Below, in pieces: positions 38,201 through 50,510 of a DNA stretch of 64,000 nucleotides (position 1 is its first letter; each line of letters begins with the position of its first letter). The DNA lies in assembly GCF_030704535.1 (NCBI RefSeq), contig NC_081811.1, forward strand, positions 857,501 to 921,500. The letters run 5' to 3'. A program made the translations under genes and the position numbers. The DNA is from Vitis vinifera (Eukaryota > Streptophyta > Magnoliopsida > Vitales > Vitaceae). The notes beneath the pieces were generated by a model. That model made no database searches and had not been told where the DNA came from. It was given only the letters and a program-made list of their open reading frames with translations.

Positions 38201-40065
38201 TTGATTGAACTCTTTCATAGGTGCTTCTTGTAACCTTGATTATCTCTTCATTATGAAGGACAAATGGCAAGTCCTGATGCTAGCTGAAGTTCTCTTGAAA
38301 TCTTAAGAGGCTATATTTTTAATTGTTGTAATTATAGAAATCAGGTTCTGGAACTTCTGAACCCCACCTAACTTGGGGGGTTTGCAAAATAGCCTGAAGA
38401 TTGAACGAAGTTTAGGGCTGTGATCGTCGGGTTTGGGCTAGAGAAACAAGATGGCTACTTTGCAAGTTTAAACAGAAGTGTGGAAATGTAGTAAAATGTG
38501 CAAGTGTGGAAAAAAGGAAGAAAAAACCAGGGATCCATGCTTCTACTTAAACTAAGCTTACACATTTTCACTAATCAAACTCTAATATCCATTTTACATT
38601 AAGGGGCCATGTTTGTAGAATCTGGAAGAGTTTCTAAATGTAAAAATCTTGTAACAAGACGGACAAATGGTGGACTCAAGTTACTCTGCAGGAAATTTCT
38701 GAACATGGCTAGTTTAACAACCTGACTTGAGACTTCTAATAACTCAAGTTACTCAACTAAACCCAAATAAGAAAAAACCTGTGTAAGCTACTTCTGACCG
38801 AGATACCAGACTAAAACTTGATATTTACCATTATAAAAATCACTTTGGTAGATTAAAACTTGAAACAGTGAGATAAGCTGAGACCCTAATGACTTAAACA
38901 TCTATCATAGATACCTGTTGTTGAATTGAGAAGGTTTTGTAATTTGTTTATGGTCTGAAGCCATAATCTTAGGCTTCCAAAGAGGCTATGCCTTTTCTAA
39001 CCAAGAACCACTACTGCATCACTGTTAAAAAATATATTTTTTAACTGTTAAAATGATTGCACATAAAAATGGTAGAATGATAGTTTGTTTTTTTATGTTA
39101 ATAATGTTTGATAGATTTACCTATTTGATGAGTTTTAAAATATTCAAGGGAATTAGTTCAAAATTTCCTCGGGTAGTGAGCCCAAGAAATGGCAGCCTTT
39201 TTGCTATTGGAATTTAGTAGCAGCCAAAGCTTATATGGAAGAACTACTGCCAATAACACTCAAATAGGTGGGTACACCTGCCCTTTGTTGAGGTTGTTTA
39301 CAAGGATGAAATAAGCTGGGGTAGGAAAAGGGTTCGAATCCATGTTCATACAATTATTGAAGATAATAGTGAATTATTATTTGAATCTTTCTGGGCATAT
39401 AGTAATAATTCAGAATAGTTTCTTCTTGGGCCATGTACCTCATTTGTCTTAATGTCTTTCTACTTGTAGGCCATATATCATCTCAATTTCTGTAAATCTA
39501 CTAGATTCTTTTAGAATTTTTTTTCCCTTGACCCACAGTCTTACAGTCTGAATCATGATTCAATTTGAATTCCTACTCATAATTTTTCTGATCCAGTTCA
39601 GCTTTGACAACATTTTTCCCAATGAACAGTCTTTTCCTTTATTTTAATCATGGCATTGTTTTCCTTTTTGCTTCTCTACTTTTCTATAATTAATCTCATT
39701 ATTAATATGTTTATAAGCATGAACTTGTGTGCCTTTTTTGCTTCTTTTATATTCTTCGTCTATTATTATTATGTTTTTGGATTTGTGTGCTTTTATTTTC
39801 CTGCATCTGCATCTGTCTCCAATTTCAACCCCTTATAAGATCTCTAAGCTTGCCCATGAAAAATAAATCTTAGAAGTTTCAGAATCCAACATAAATGAAC
39901 CTCATTGTCCAAGATTAGAAAAGTTTGTGTATTTATGATTTTCTATTTTTTGGACATTGAGATAAATTTTTTTGTTCCTGTTGTTTTCTGCTGCAGGCAT
40001 TCAAGAATGTATTGGATCAATATCTGGGAGTAAATTATGATGGCCCAAAACCATTGGTTGGGTGA
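29272..40065 (+). CDS. JMJ31: JmjC-domain Fe(II)/2-oxoglutarate oxygenase, JMJ31-like (complete)
   Basis: Fifteen exons join in phase to 544 residues: 29272-29358, 29464-29541, 30270-30353, 30443-30613, 30870-30938, 31161-31287, 33078-33150, 33295-33411, 35348-35467, 35588-35606, 36529-36610, 36826-37154, 37710-37825, 37919-38012, 39997-40065. The cupin-type JmjC fold is clear: the HxD iron ligands His189 and Asp191 in STHYDPHHNLLC, the likely 2-oxoglutarate-binding Lys204 in CKQVVLWPP, and the distal iron ligand His271 in EGWFHQVDS. The family hydroxylates or demethylates protein or RNA targets; the substrate of this clade is not evident from sequence. The C-terminal third (from EPLALQALHKL) is a helical extension without known catalytic motifs. 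Exon 10 is only 19 bases. The exon 11 acceptor at 36529 is chosen because the alternative AG five bases upstream runs into a stop at once. The first ATG lies 363 bases from the divergent p24 start. Confidence 0.9.
29558..30078. mobile_element. Foldback (MITE-like) element in JmjC gene intron 2
   Basis: The left end 'ccgtttggttgctcagaaa' and right end 'ttttctaagaaccaaacatggg' are imperfect inverted repeats about 520 bases apart. The inside is non-coding. Ends of the type 'tgtttggtt' recur at 24366, 29128 and 63612. I found no convincing target duplication. Confidence 0.4.
33564..33645 (+). mobile_element. 5'-truncated LINE tail with perfect target-site duplication
   Basis: An 82-base insert is flanked by identical 20-base direct repeats at 33544-33563 and 33646-33665. 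It contains 'cccttttggcgcttttata' and ends TTTACCTATCAAAAGAA, close to the tail at 13279-13356. It lies in intron 8 of the JmjC gene, sense to it, and the perfect duplication implies a fairly recent insertion. Confidence 0.85.
38024..38064. repeat. Compound microsatellite (CT)n(TA)n(TG)n
   Basis: Three adjoining dinucleotide runs directly after exon 14 of the JmjC gene, starting about 12 bases past the donor site. Confidence 0.9.
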
Positions 40066-43000
40066 GATATACACTGACACAAACTTCTCTAAAGAAATTG
40101 GTCCCGCCAGTAACCACAAGTGCAAATCGATGCATGTCCCCAGAAGATGCTTTTGTCTCAATTGGTACTTTTACATGTGAGTCATCCACAGAATTGTAGA
40201 GTATGAATCATTGCTAACTTTAGATGGTGCTGTATTTCTCAGTTGAGTACGTGCTATCTGAGCCATGCTACATGATCTGCAATGCTAGTCCATTCATCAT
40301 TTGATGTTCTGTCTCTGGTTTTAAGTTATGAGACATGTTTTTGTTCTTCATCCAAGTTACATGGCATAAAACATACTGATCCAACACTGTTCACCAAGAT
40401 GATCTCAACTACCCACTAGTGTATTAAGAATATCACTCCCTGAGTATGATAACAAAATTTCTAAGTTTACCTTATAACCTCTTGATATGGGTGCCAAAGA
40501 AGTTAGATGGAAAGCTAAAATGGTATGTTGGTTAATGTTGAGATAAGAATTAGTTCTTTAAAAGATATAATTCATAAAATCTACAACCACCCCCAATCTT
40601 AATTGGCTATTGGTGTCCAAAGATCAGCAACAAGATGGTTAAAAGTGAAACCCTCTTGAAGCTTACCTGTAGCATAAACTCTTATGAATTGAAATGAGAA
40701 ACAAAATTGCCAGAAAATAGAGGGTATCCTTAATGAATTAATGAAAATTTTTAGGCCAATGCTGTGTAAGAAACTAGTAGTTCTGGTGGGTCTCTCTTTG
40801 GTTACCTTCTCTTATCCTTTCCTTCGGTAATCTTTTCTTTACGATGATTCAGAATCTGCTGCTTCCATTATTCTTATCCCTTCTCAGGTTTTGAACAATT
40901 CGTATCAGTGAATATGAGTTTTCACTGTGGATAAGTAAAGCCAAACACCAAAGTTACAGTTAATGTTTGAAGAGGGCCATGAAAATATGTCCTACCCATG
41001 TACTCCTTTATCATTGAATGGTGTAATACTCATGAGGGTGGTGGAAAAAAGGGTGTTTGTATGGGGATTTGCAGCAGAAGGGGAAAAAGAGAGAAAAGCA
41101 TAGAAAAGAAGTGGTTGGTAATAATTAGGATTGGAAGGGAAAAGGAAGGACTGTTGAGATGAGATTCCCTGATGGAAGATGACATATGCAAGTGTGTTGA
41201 GAGTCTTGAGACTTGAGAGAGAGAGAGAGAGAGGAGGGAATAGAAGAGAAGCTTTTGGTTTGTCTGTTTGTGCAACCGAGGGAAATAAAAAGAGGCAGTC
41301 TTTTTTACTAGGCAAATAGCATGTATTGTACCTTAACCCTGCAACTTACATATACTTTCTAAAAGCTTGGATATACCTTCACAACCCAACCCCTTCCTTT
41401 CATTAATCCCTAGGCCCCCTTTAGCCTTTATCTCATGAATATACTCTCATCAACTCTTGTAATTTTGGGTTTTTTTTCATAGGCTCTCTCTCAATTACAA
41501 TGATCCGGTTTTTGCTCATTTTTTCTTCCTTCTTTCCTTTCCTTTCCTTTCCATTTGATTCCCATGCGCACACACTTTTCTCAATTTTAGTCAGAGAAAT
41601 GATTAATACATAGAATGGCTTCTTCTATTATACATGATATCAAATCCTTTTCATTAGTTGAAAAACTTAAATTCTATCCTTGTATTTAGTTGAAAATCTC
41701 TGAAAACACCCGTCCCATTGGACTTTGACCTCGTTGTTATTTACTTGTATGCATCAATGGTTCATGGTAAAGGTTTTTTGATACGATATCACTTGGGTGA
41801 CTTATCATTTTCCCAAGTTCTATTGAATCGTAGGGGTTGAGGTGCTGAGGCGAAAGGCTGTAGTATGGGGACGTGCACAGAATTTGAGAAAGGGGAAAAG
41901 AAAAACACACAATCCTTTGGTGATTCAAACTCTCAAAGTTGAATAGAGCATCATTTTCATAACCGTTGACATTTTCTCTTTCATTTTCTCACCATCCCCC
42001 ATTGCCCCCTCTTTCTTTTTTCTATCTTCCATTTTTTTTTTTCTTTTCCTTTCTTTTCTTTTCTTTTCCTTTCTCTCCTTTTGGTTTTCTACCACCAAGG
42101 CCCCGGACCACCATCACCACCTCCCAAGCACAAACACACACACACAATCAACTCAGTCTCCTTTCTACACTCACGCTTACTACAGGTTTTACAGCTTCTC
42201 TGCTCATCTTTAGAAAAGGTTATTTTCCTTTGAATTTATCTATAATTTTTCCCCCTTAGTACCTCAAAAGAAAGTGAGGAGGAAAAGAATTTCTTGGAAT
42301 TTGATTGAACTTTAACCCTCTTCAATTGGAATTTGAAGCATGTACAAAAGGTGAGCTGCTAGAATTTTCCAAAGCAGGCCTCCTCTGTTCTCTTGGGGTT
42401 AGTGTTTAGATTTAAAAGCTAAGAATCTCAATTTTTTTTTTCCAAAATTAAAAAAAAAAAGTAAATAGATAACCATCCAAACGCCACGTCTTTTTGACCT
42501 TTTTTCTTAGCATTTATGGAATAAAAAATTAGTTTTGAAGTCATAATAAAGGTGGGTTGTATGCCATGAAAGAGGTATATGCCCTTTTTTTACCTGTCAA
42601 ATCCGAAAATTCTTTCATATTCTCTTCAAATATCCTAAATGCTTTTCATGTAAAAGAGTACACAACTAATTGAAAAAAGATCTAGAATCTTTCATATATA
42701 TATATATATATATATAAATATTTATATATTTTAATAAAAATCCAAAATATTTAAAAAAAAAAGCTCTTTTGTTTAGATGAATTCAAAATTATATTTTAAA
42801 AAGATTTAATTTCTATAATAGTAAACGAGGATGATAATTTTTTAAAAATATATTTTTGAGAATGAATAAAATTTTGAAGTGGTAAATATTTTTTTTTAAA
42901 TAAAAAATTATTTATATCTCCATAAGTAATATGACATTCTTGATTGACAAAATTACAATAATATCATTCGGATGCCTCATTATACTTTTTATGTCTTCTA

Positions 43001-43197
43001 GGCTACATGATTACCTCTGACGAAAAAAAGAAAATAAAATGCATCAAACCCTTATGAGGAAATTAAACTACTAAAGGGAAAAAAAACAAAGAAAAAGAAA
43101 AAGAAAAGGGGAAATATGAAATGATGGGAGGCGGAGGGGGGTGTTTTCGTCAATTCGAGCAAGGGAGTTAAGTTACTGTTTTACCGTTGGGTTCTTT
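40066..43197. other. Convergent intergenic region with two outward-facing leader-like stretches
   Basis: This lies between the 3' ends of the JmjC and IDD genes. The minus strand at about 41310-41000 is CT-rich like a transcript leader, and the plus strand at about 41960-42360 is also CT-rich and ends in ATGTACAAAAG followed by GTGAGC, which resembles a start codon and donor. No further exons follow on either strand, so I do not call genes. Microsatellites (GA)n at 41215-41233 and (TA)n at 42694-42716 and a TTTTC-rich run at 42035-42075 are present. Confidence 0.4.
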
Positions 43198-46018
43198 CTA
43201 ACAGTCACCCCAGGTTTCGAAGCCATGGGCCTTCAGCAAGGAGTGGTCACGGTCGTAGGGTTGGAACTCTACGCCTCCCGTGTACTGTAGCATGTCCCTC
43301 ATATTCACGCTAACGTTAACCGCTCCATCAGCACCGCCACCACTGCCTCCTCCTCCTCCTCCTCCTCCTCCTCCTCCACCACAGCCACCAGACTCACCGG
43401 TCAGACCCAGGAAGTCCCTGGTCAGCCGGTCGCTTTTTTGCCACGTGGAAAGGTTTCCAGAGGCGAAACCCAGGTACTCCGGCGAGATTCCGGCGCCCAC
43501 GTGGGGGAATGAGCCAAGCTCCGCCATGTGTAGGCGAGACATGTGAGATTGTGAAGAGCCTGTGAATGAGATGTTGGCAGTTGCACCAACAGTTGCAGCC
43601 TTCTGGAGGAGTGCAGTGGCTGACAGGTGTGCCGAGGTGGGCTGTGTGCTTACGTGGAAGTTTTGGAAGGGTGAAGTCATCAAGTTCTTCTGCTGTGTCG
43701 GTGGGGGTGGTGGTGGTTGTTCTTGGAAAAATTGTGGAGAGATGGGAGATGGGATTTGGAGGTGGTGAATTTCAGGCTTGATCTGAAGTGGGCTTTGGTT
43801 AGGGTTGTTAGGGTTAGGGTTTTGAGGTGAATCCCATGAAGTTAGAGAAATGTGGGTTGGTGGGTTTGGGAAGTGCTGCTGCTGCTGGTGGTGGGTTGAG
43901 AAAGCAGGAAAGAAAGAACATGGGTTTTGTGGGTGAAGATTGAGAAGTTGGTTGGTTGAGTTCATCACTGAAAGCCTTGCACTTTCTTCAGCTAAAGCAT
44001 CACAAAATGCTCTGTGGGTGATGAAGCTATCCTTCCTGAAAATCAAACCAAATAACTTACATTATCATCAGGACATGACCCACCAGTTCTAGTAGTGCAG
44101 ACCGTAGAAAATTACTCACAATATATGAATAATTCCAACTATCATTCTAAGTAGAAGAACTTGATGCAAAAAGATCTTCTTAGACCAAGAAGAAACGAAA
44201 AAGAGGGGAAGAAGGAGAAGCCATGCATGTCTTGAAGAGTGCAAGAGCTCATGCATGCATAAAGCAAGCAAAAAGAAAGAGGAATTATCTTTGTGGGTCA
44301 AAATTAGAGAGAGAGAGAGATCATTGACTGAATGCTTTATGCATGCAAAAATGGGGGAGACATACAGGCCCAAAATTTGAAGAAACTAATAATTAAAACA
44401 ACAATGACAATCTTTTGATATTAGAGCTCATGCACGAAGCAGGGATATGCAATTGAAGCCCACCATATAACTATTGATGAAGGAAAGAGAGAGAGAAAGA
44501 AAACAATAATAACTCACCATATCAGATATTTTTGCAGACTTATCAGTTTTCATAATGATGTTGCTCAGAGTTTCAGAGATTATCACCGATTTTCTTATCC
44601 ATGAACACCCAAAAGTAATTAAACTTCCTAGCTTTTTTCTTAGACGAGCAGAGTTACCATCATTGTTTTTGAGACTGCAGTCGCTCCATTACCAAGTACA
44701 CAACCAAAATGGAAGAGGAATTAACCCAAACAAAAAAAAAAGAAAGGAAATCAACCCATGCATCCAACAAATTGATAATTTATTAAAAGGGTGTCCTTCT
44801 AACTCAAAACCCACAATCTAATAAGTGAGGTTTCTCCGGATCGCAGGTTCCTAAAAGTAATAATAATTCTAAGAACACATGCATATACAGTTGGGACTTG
44901 AGAAAAACTCATGCTTGGTATATATATATATTGAAGAGCAGATAGTACAATACATAATGAAACAAAAGATTGTGTTGATTATTCTTTTTTTTTAAACTAT
45001 AAGCTTAGCAGGTTCAGTCTTTGGAGATGGGTTTTCAGTTTCTCTTCCGTTGTCATCAGTAACAGACACTTGTATTAATGGTGCCCATTTCCAGGCAACC
45101 TGCCACTGCATTTAAGCTCCAGATATATTCCATGCAAAGCCTTGCCATGCTCTTCTGTTAAATCTAATATACACAAAAACAAAAACCCCCTTCTCTCCTC
45201 CCAAAGACACCAAACCACACTTCCCAGTTTAAACCAAAGGCCAACATGAGTACATGAGGGTCCAAAGTGATGAGTATATGATGGGATGCTGAGAAGTAAT
45301 GAAAGAAGGGAAGATTATTGAGAATAAATTAAGGAGATGAAATGAATTACCTGGAGAAAAGGGTTCCGCAGTCACATCTGTATTCTCTAGTTCCACAGGT
45401 TTTAGAGTGAGCCTTCCAATCTGATTGAACTGCATAGATCTTTGAACACTTCTCACACTTCCATTTCTTCTCCCCATGTTTCCTACAGAAGTGTTTCTTG
45501 ATTCCTGTAAGATCGCCAAGGGCCCTCGAGGGATGGTGGTGGACACATGTGGGCTCAGGGCAAACATAGGCTTTCTTTTTTATCTCTTTGCTGTTTCTTT
45601 GCTTCAGCTTCCATGGAAGGTTGTGGCCTCTCCTGTGGAGCTGAAGGTTCTGATCTCTCTGAAACCCTTTGTTGCAGATCTCACAGACAAATCTATTGGT
45701 AGCAAGTAGGGTCTTTGGAGATAAAGCAATCACTTCAGCATCTGGGTCTGCAAAACCAGAAAAGAGTAAGACCTTGTAATAAGACAAAATTCAGACATAT
45801 AAGGTGTACAAAATTGAAGAGATGATAGAACAAGGATATATCCTGCCTGGGTTTCCAGGGAGGTTTCTCTTCTTCTTGATCTTCTGTTGATTTTGCTGCT
45901 GAGAAGAAATGCCTGAAACCACTGGATTCAAGCTGCTGAAGTCCTGAACTCTGGTGCCAGAAGAAACACTAGCTTCCTCAGATAAAGAAGTTGAATTGGA
46001 CATGGCTGCAGGAAACAT
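43198..46018 (-). CDS. INDETERMINATE-domain (IDD) C2H2 zinc-finger transcription factor (complete)
   Basis: Nuclear DNA-binding factor; IDD proteins regulate root patterning, sugar and hormone responses, and partner GRAS proteins. Exons 46018-45847, 45747-45351 and 44035-43198 give 468 residues. KKKRNLPGNPDPDAEVIALSPKT precedes four fingers: C2H2 FVCEICNKGF, C2H2 YVCPEPTC, C2HC WKCEKCSK and C2HC YRCDCGTLF, the hallmark ID domain. The C-terminal part carries the IDD motifs SATALLQKAA and TRDFLGLTG, a glutamine/histidine run and a polyglycine tract coded by a trinucleotide repeat. Intron 1 has no GT donor at the phase-correct site: the exon ends CCAG followed by GCAGGA, so it is probably a GC-AG intron. 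A CAG two bases before the ATG suggests a leader intron. The IDD12 type is my best guess at subgroup, helped by memory that Arabidopsis IDD12 adjoins a BEACH gene. Confidence 0.92.
43346..43377. repeat. In-frame (CCT)n trinucleotide repeat coding polyglycine
   Basis: About ten CCT/TCC units on the plus strand encode an uninterrupted glycine run in the C-terminal region of the IDD protein. Its length is likely to vary between alleles without shifting the frame. Confidence 0.85.
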
Positions 46019-46790
46019 GCCTGTGAAGAAAAGTCCAAGAAAGAAAACCAAAAGGCAGAGAGATATGTAATCTCTCTTTGTTTTGTTTGATATCCACCAC
46101 TTCCACCCTCGTAAGCAACCCCTACTTTTGCACCTTTGAAGAAAAAACCAAGAAGAGGAAGGACGAGAGGGAGGAAGGCAGAAACAAAGAGAATCCCCAC
46201 CTCTAGCTTTGATATGCAAACTAAACACAGGCTTGATGGTGAACAGGTGGCAGTGACATTTAGCCACAGAAAGGCATCATTCAAAGGAGGGTGGCAAAAG
46301 CAAAATCTCGTGAAGAGATGATGATGATGGGTTATTCTCCAAGTCGCTATCTAACCATGGATTGCTTGTCTGAGCAGCTCTGCAAAACAATTCAGATATC
46401 TCTTTCAAATCTCCCTTAAACCCATTGAGCCCACACCATGCAATCAAACATGGAAAGAACAGACAATAAGATGGTTTTCCTCCAAATCCCTACAACCCTC
46501 TTCTTTCTATCTATATATGTGAATAAAGAGAGAAATTTTTCAGTAGCTGGGTTTTGTAGAGATGGTGTACAGATTGTGATGATTACAGTGGCAGACCATG
46601 GAGAAGGGGGTGACAAATTAGCCCAAAAGAAAATTCCTAAACAAAGAACATGTTCAGCTAAAGAAAAGGCAAGATAACCAAGAAAAAGCTAGGAATTCTG
46701 CAAAGGAAAGAGTGAGAGAAGATGTGAGGTGGTTTGGACTTTGGGTGAGGGCCAGCCCCAACTAAGGCAAAGACCATGAAGAATCCCACT
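46019..46790 (-). promoter_or_regulatory. Leader region of the IDD gene
   Basis: Directly upstream of the IDD start the minus strand reads 'ttcttcacaggc', a plausible acceptor. At 46680-46740 the minus strand is CT-rich ('cttctctcactctttcc'), as expected for a leader exon. No coding frame with family resemblance lies here. The transcription start is not fixed. Confidence 0.35.
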
Positions 46791-49700
46791 TGATCCCACC
46801 TCTTCCTTTGAAATTTCCCTTTAATTTTCTTTTAACATTTTCTCCTTTTTCTATTCCATTTTCTCTTCCTCTCTATATGTCTGACGTTGGCACTTTCTGT
46901 CTTTTCCTTTGTTGCTGTTATAAGACACCCAAACCCTAAAAGGACCTTGATTTGAATAGAACTGTATTAAAAGGAGGGATTGCTTATTAGGAGGCTTAGG
47001 AGGATGAGAGACTTGGAAAGCTTGTTGTGGTAAAGGCAATAGACCCTCTCAAGTCTCAACCTTTTCTAAAACTCCACAATACATGATTGATTCTTTGATT
47101 GACTCTCCCACCTTTATTTTCTTCTTTTCATTTATTTATTTATTTATTTTTGTACTTTCATCCTTCTTCCATCCCTCCAAAACCCATTTATCAATCCATT
47201 TTTTTCCTTCTCTTCTCGCTCAAATAATTGAACCCCTTTGCCTAGCTAATCCAATCCTTATGTTTCATTCATTCATTCATGGTTCCCTTCTCTCAAACTC
47301 ACTTTTTTTGACCAAATTTTTAGGCCTTCAAAAAACCCCAGTTTCTCTTTTGACAATTTTTGCAGTTTTTTTCATTGAATCATGATGGGTTCCATGTTTT
47401 CAATCATTTCTATGAGGATTCATCTCCACTCCCCTTTCTATCTCTGCATCTTTTGTTACTGATTGTGTAGTGAACGTGCCCAACCCCAAACCCCACCAAG
47501 GGGAATTTTGAAGCTCCCTTCTTTTCCTTCCCTTTCACCTTTTTTTTATTCCAAACCCAAATCTAAAGCCATTGAAACCAAAGTGACCATTTTCTCCCTC
47601 TCATTTACCAAAATCAAACCCAATTCTTTTAACCCTTAAAAATAAAAAACCCCACTGTCTAAAAAGTTTCATTACTGCAAAAAAACAATGCAAGGGAACC
47701 CCTTCTTTTAGAGGGCATGCGTGCCCTAAATATGGCAGCTTCTTTAGTCTCAAACGGGTGCATAGGACCCATCTAAAAATCTAGACTACTAATATTTTTC
47801 TCTTGTGACAAATCCTTGGAATCCTATGTGGGTTCTTTTGATCTTAATCTTTTGAATCAGTAGGGCGAGCTTTTGGGTGAGATTCATGTTCCCTTTGCTT
47901 TTGGGATAAGGTGAGGTTTGTGCTTCATTGATTCACCTTTAAGGCAAAAAGTTAGGGCTACACATACTCCACATACCTATTGGAACTAATCCATATTTTT
48001 TAGGTGGTTTTCAACTCACTTGAGTTGTCAAATTTGGGAATTCATGAGACTTCTATATTAACACTTCTTTCTCAAATTTAAAAATTGAGAAGTATGACTG
48101 ATGGGGTTTTGGATTGTGTCACAAGAGGCTTCGGAATCCTTTTGTTTTTATTTATTTATTTGCCATTTTTCTAACAAAAGTTTGGTCATGTGTCTACTCA
48201 TTAAGACCAAAAATGTTTGAATAACATTGAAATTTCGTCTTTACCAACATCAATATTGTTGTGCTATTGGTTGGTGGCTGCCTCAAATAACAAATTGGAA
48301 AGTTTCTAGAAATATCAAAATTTAAATCATGTTTGAACTAGCTTCTTGACCAAGAAAAACCCTATCTTTAAATTTAATAACCTTTTTTGTGCTTGTGATA
48401 CTATAACGACTCCCATTTATATTATAAAAGCTTTATCCGAGGTGAAATATTTTTTCTTATAAAAATTTAATTTATATTGTCGTTTTTTCTTTTTTTTCTT
48501 CTTTCTCTCGTTTTAGCGTTGAACAGCTATATTAAGTGTTAATCAAATTGACCATTAGGGCTCACTTTTTCAATCAATTTAAGCTTTTACTCCTTGATTC
48601 TCCATTCTCCATTCTCCATGCACACATCCAAGACTATTGCATTGAACCAAAACCCTAATGGACCTTATGCAATGATTTTGCCCTAGTAATTTTCCTCAAA
48701 AAAATTACCACAACCCAATTCCCAATTCCAAAGGTTTTGTTTTTGTTCAACCACCATCTCCCATTTTGATGGCCAGCTTGCATGGAAATATCTCAACTTC
48801 ATAAACCTTTATTTTCCTAAAATAAAAATAAAATAAAAAAATTGATAACTCTCCCTCCCCCCTCATGTAGACTACTAAGTACTAACCCTTGTTTAATGCA
48901 CCCTTTGTTATTATTATTTTTTTCATTTTTTTTAAGATTTAAATTTGAATTATATTCTTTTCTTTGTTCTTCCCATTTGGATGCAGAGAGACATATTGAT
49001 GAATGGGAAAGAATAGGAGGGGCGCGGGCCACCACCTTGTTCACGGGTTTCTTCTATTTCCAGATTCTCAGCATGCTCCCTTCTCTTTCTCTTTCTCTTT
49101 CTTTTTCTATTCTCTCCAGCCCTAATTCCATCCCATTATTGCTCTTTGTGTACACCCTCCATTTTGATCTTTTTTCTGTGTCTTCCTTCAGATTCTCTCT
49201 TCCTTTTTCTTTTTTGTCTCCTATTCCCTCTGTTGATCCTGGTTTTAACAAAATCTTTAAAATTCAACACTAATATACCGTCCTGTTTGGAAGAATACTA
49301 ATCATGGGCCCATTTAAATTATCCTTATGTTTAATAAAAATATTATTAAAGGTCCTTTTATAATATTAATTTAGTAAAAAACCGGGATGAATCAAATCAC
49401 CTCGGATATTTTGGATTTCATTATTTTGTATGAAAGTCCAATTTCATTATTTTATACCTTATCTCTTATATATATGTTTTTTTATATCATGGTCATGACT
49501 TGTCCTTCTCTGTATCTAAGTCTTATACGTTTGTATATTAATTTAACGGTTTAAATTTTGTAATATATTTTCAATGACTAGAATTGTATTCTCATTATTT
49601 TTAAATTTTTATTTAAATAAAAATCTACTTCCAAATTCCAACGTAATTGTTTTCAAAAACATGATGTAAGTCACACTGAAATAGGACCCACATATAAGAG

Positions 49701-50510
49701 TTGAGTTGCCTCCTGTTTGAAATTCAAATGCTGCTGCTTTTTGGCTAGTATTTGTTTAGGGTACGACATTTTTAGAAATGGTGAAAAATTAGCCTCGAGC
49801 CTTTTTATTTTTAATTTTAAATATATTTTATTTTTATATATTAAAAAAAAAACTATTCATAACAAATTTGTAGTCGTAGGTTTGTGTCTCGTTACTTTGT
49901 ACATCGAGAATGATTTCATTTCTTTATATCCGAATCTCATTTCTTTGTATCTTTGTTCAATGATCGAGATTTCGCCATACACTTCAAAGGCTCGGATCTC
50001 GAGATTAGTGTAATACTTGTCGTATTTCGGTGCCATAGCATTTTTTTTAGGTATAAACATAAAACATAGTAGATGGATAGGAGTGAAGCATTGGGCTTTT
50101 CACAACAGTTGGGCCAGGCCCAAGAAGAGATGAAGTGGGCTAATGCACAATTGTTGAGAGTGAAGGGTCCCACACCAACAAACATGATCTCTCCTTCACG
50201 AGAAAGGCAAAGATTTCGAAGTCACGAGCACCTTGAGACACGTGTCACAATCACGTGGTTCCAATAGGACAGCTATTATATTAATATTAATGCTTTTTTA
50301 TATATATATATATAAAAAAAATTCTCATATCACGGATGAGAAGGCAAAAATATGCTACAAGTAGGACCACAAAAGTACAGTGAAGACTACTAATCATTTG
50401 ATGTATCATTTCAAGATTGTTGGGATCTTCATAGGTATTAATGGACACGGTAAGAGTAATAGCTTGAATGAGCACTACCATTCCATATTTTTCTGCATTT
50501 CAACTCATTT
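46791..50510. other. Gene-free region
   Basis: The DNA is AT-rich with T/C-rich tracts, several at 47090-47240 and 48850-49270. Open frames are low-complexity translations of these tracts. At 49880-50035 short degenerate words such as 'tcatttctttgtatc' recur two or three times. The only strong regulatory-looking signal is the G-box cluster at 50237-50265. Confidence 0.5.
50237..50265. promoter_or_regulatory. Palindromic G-box/ABRE cluster with CCAAT box
   Basis: GACACGTGTC at 50237-50246 is a perfect 10-base palindrome. It is followed within a few bases by TCACGTGG (50251-50258) and CCAAT (50261-50265). Paired ACGT-core boxes are the standard architecture of an abscisic-acid or bZIP-responsive promoter. 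No gene start can be tied to it with confidence. Confidence 0.45.

Noticed and set aside
40992..41315. 107-codon minus-strand frame between JmjC and IDD genes
   Set aside because: Serine/leucine-rich CT-tract translation with no domain; could be a non-coding leader, but no downstream exon was found. I also looked for well-known conserved microRNA sequences here and saw none.
43280..43781. Three plus-strand frames opposite the IDD last exon
   Set aside because: Antisense shadows of the real coding exon, produced by its GC-rich, repeat-rich composition.
48842..49273. 143-codon plus-strand frame
   Set aside because: The translation is leucine/serine/phenylalanine-rich, from a T/C-rich tract; no domain, no splice support.
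50073..50267. 64-codon plus-strand frame starting MDRSEALGF
   Set aside because: Overlaps the G-box cluster and reads no known domain; promoter sequence is the better explanation.
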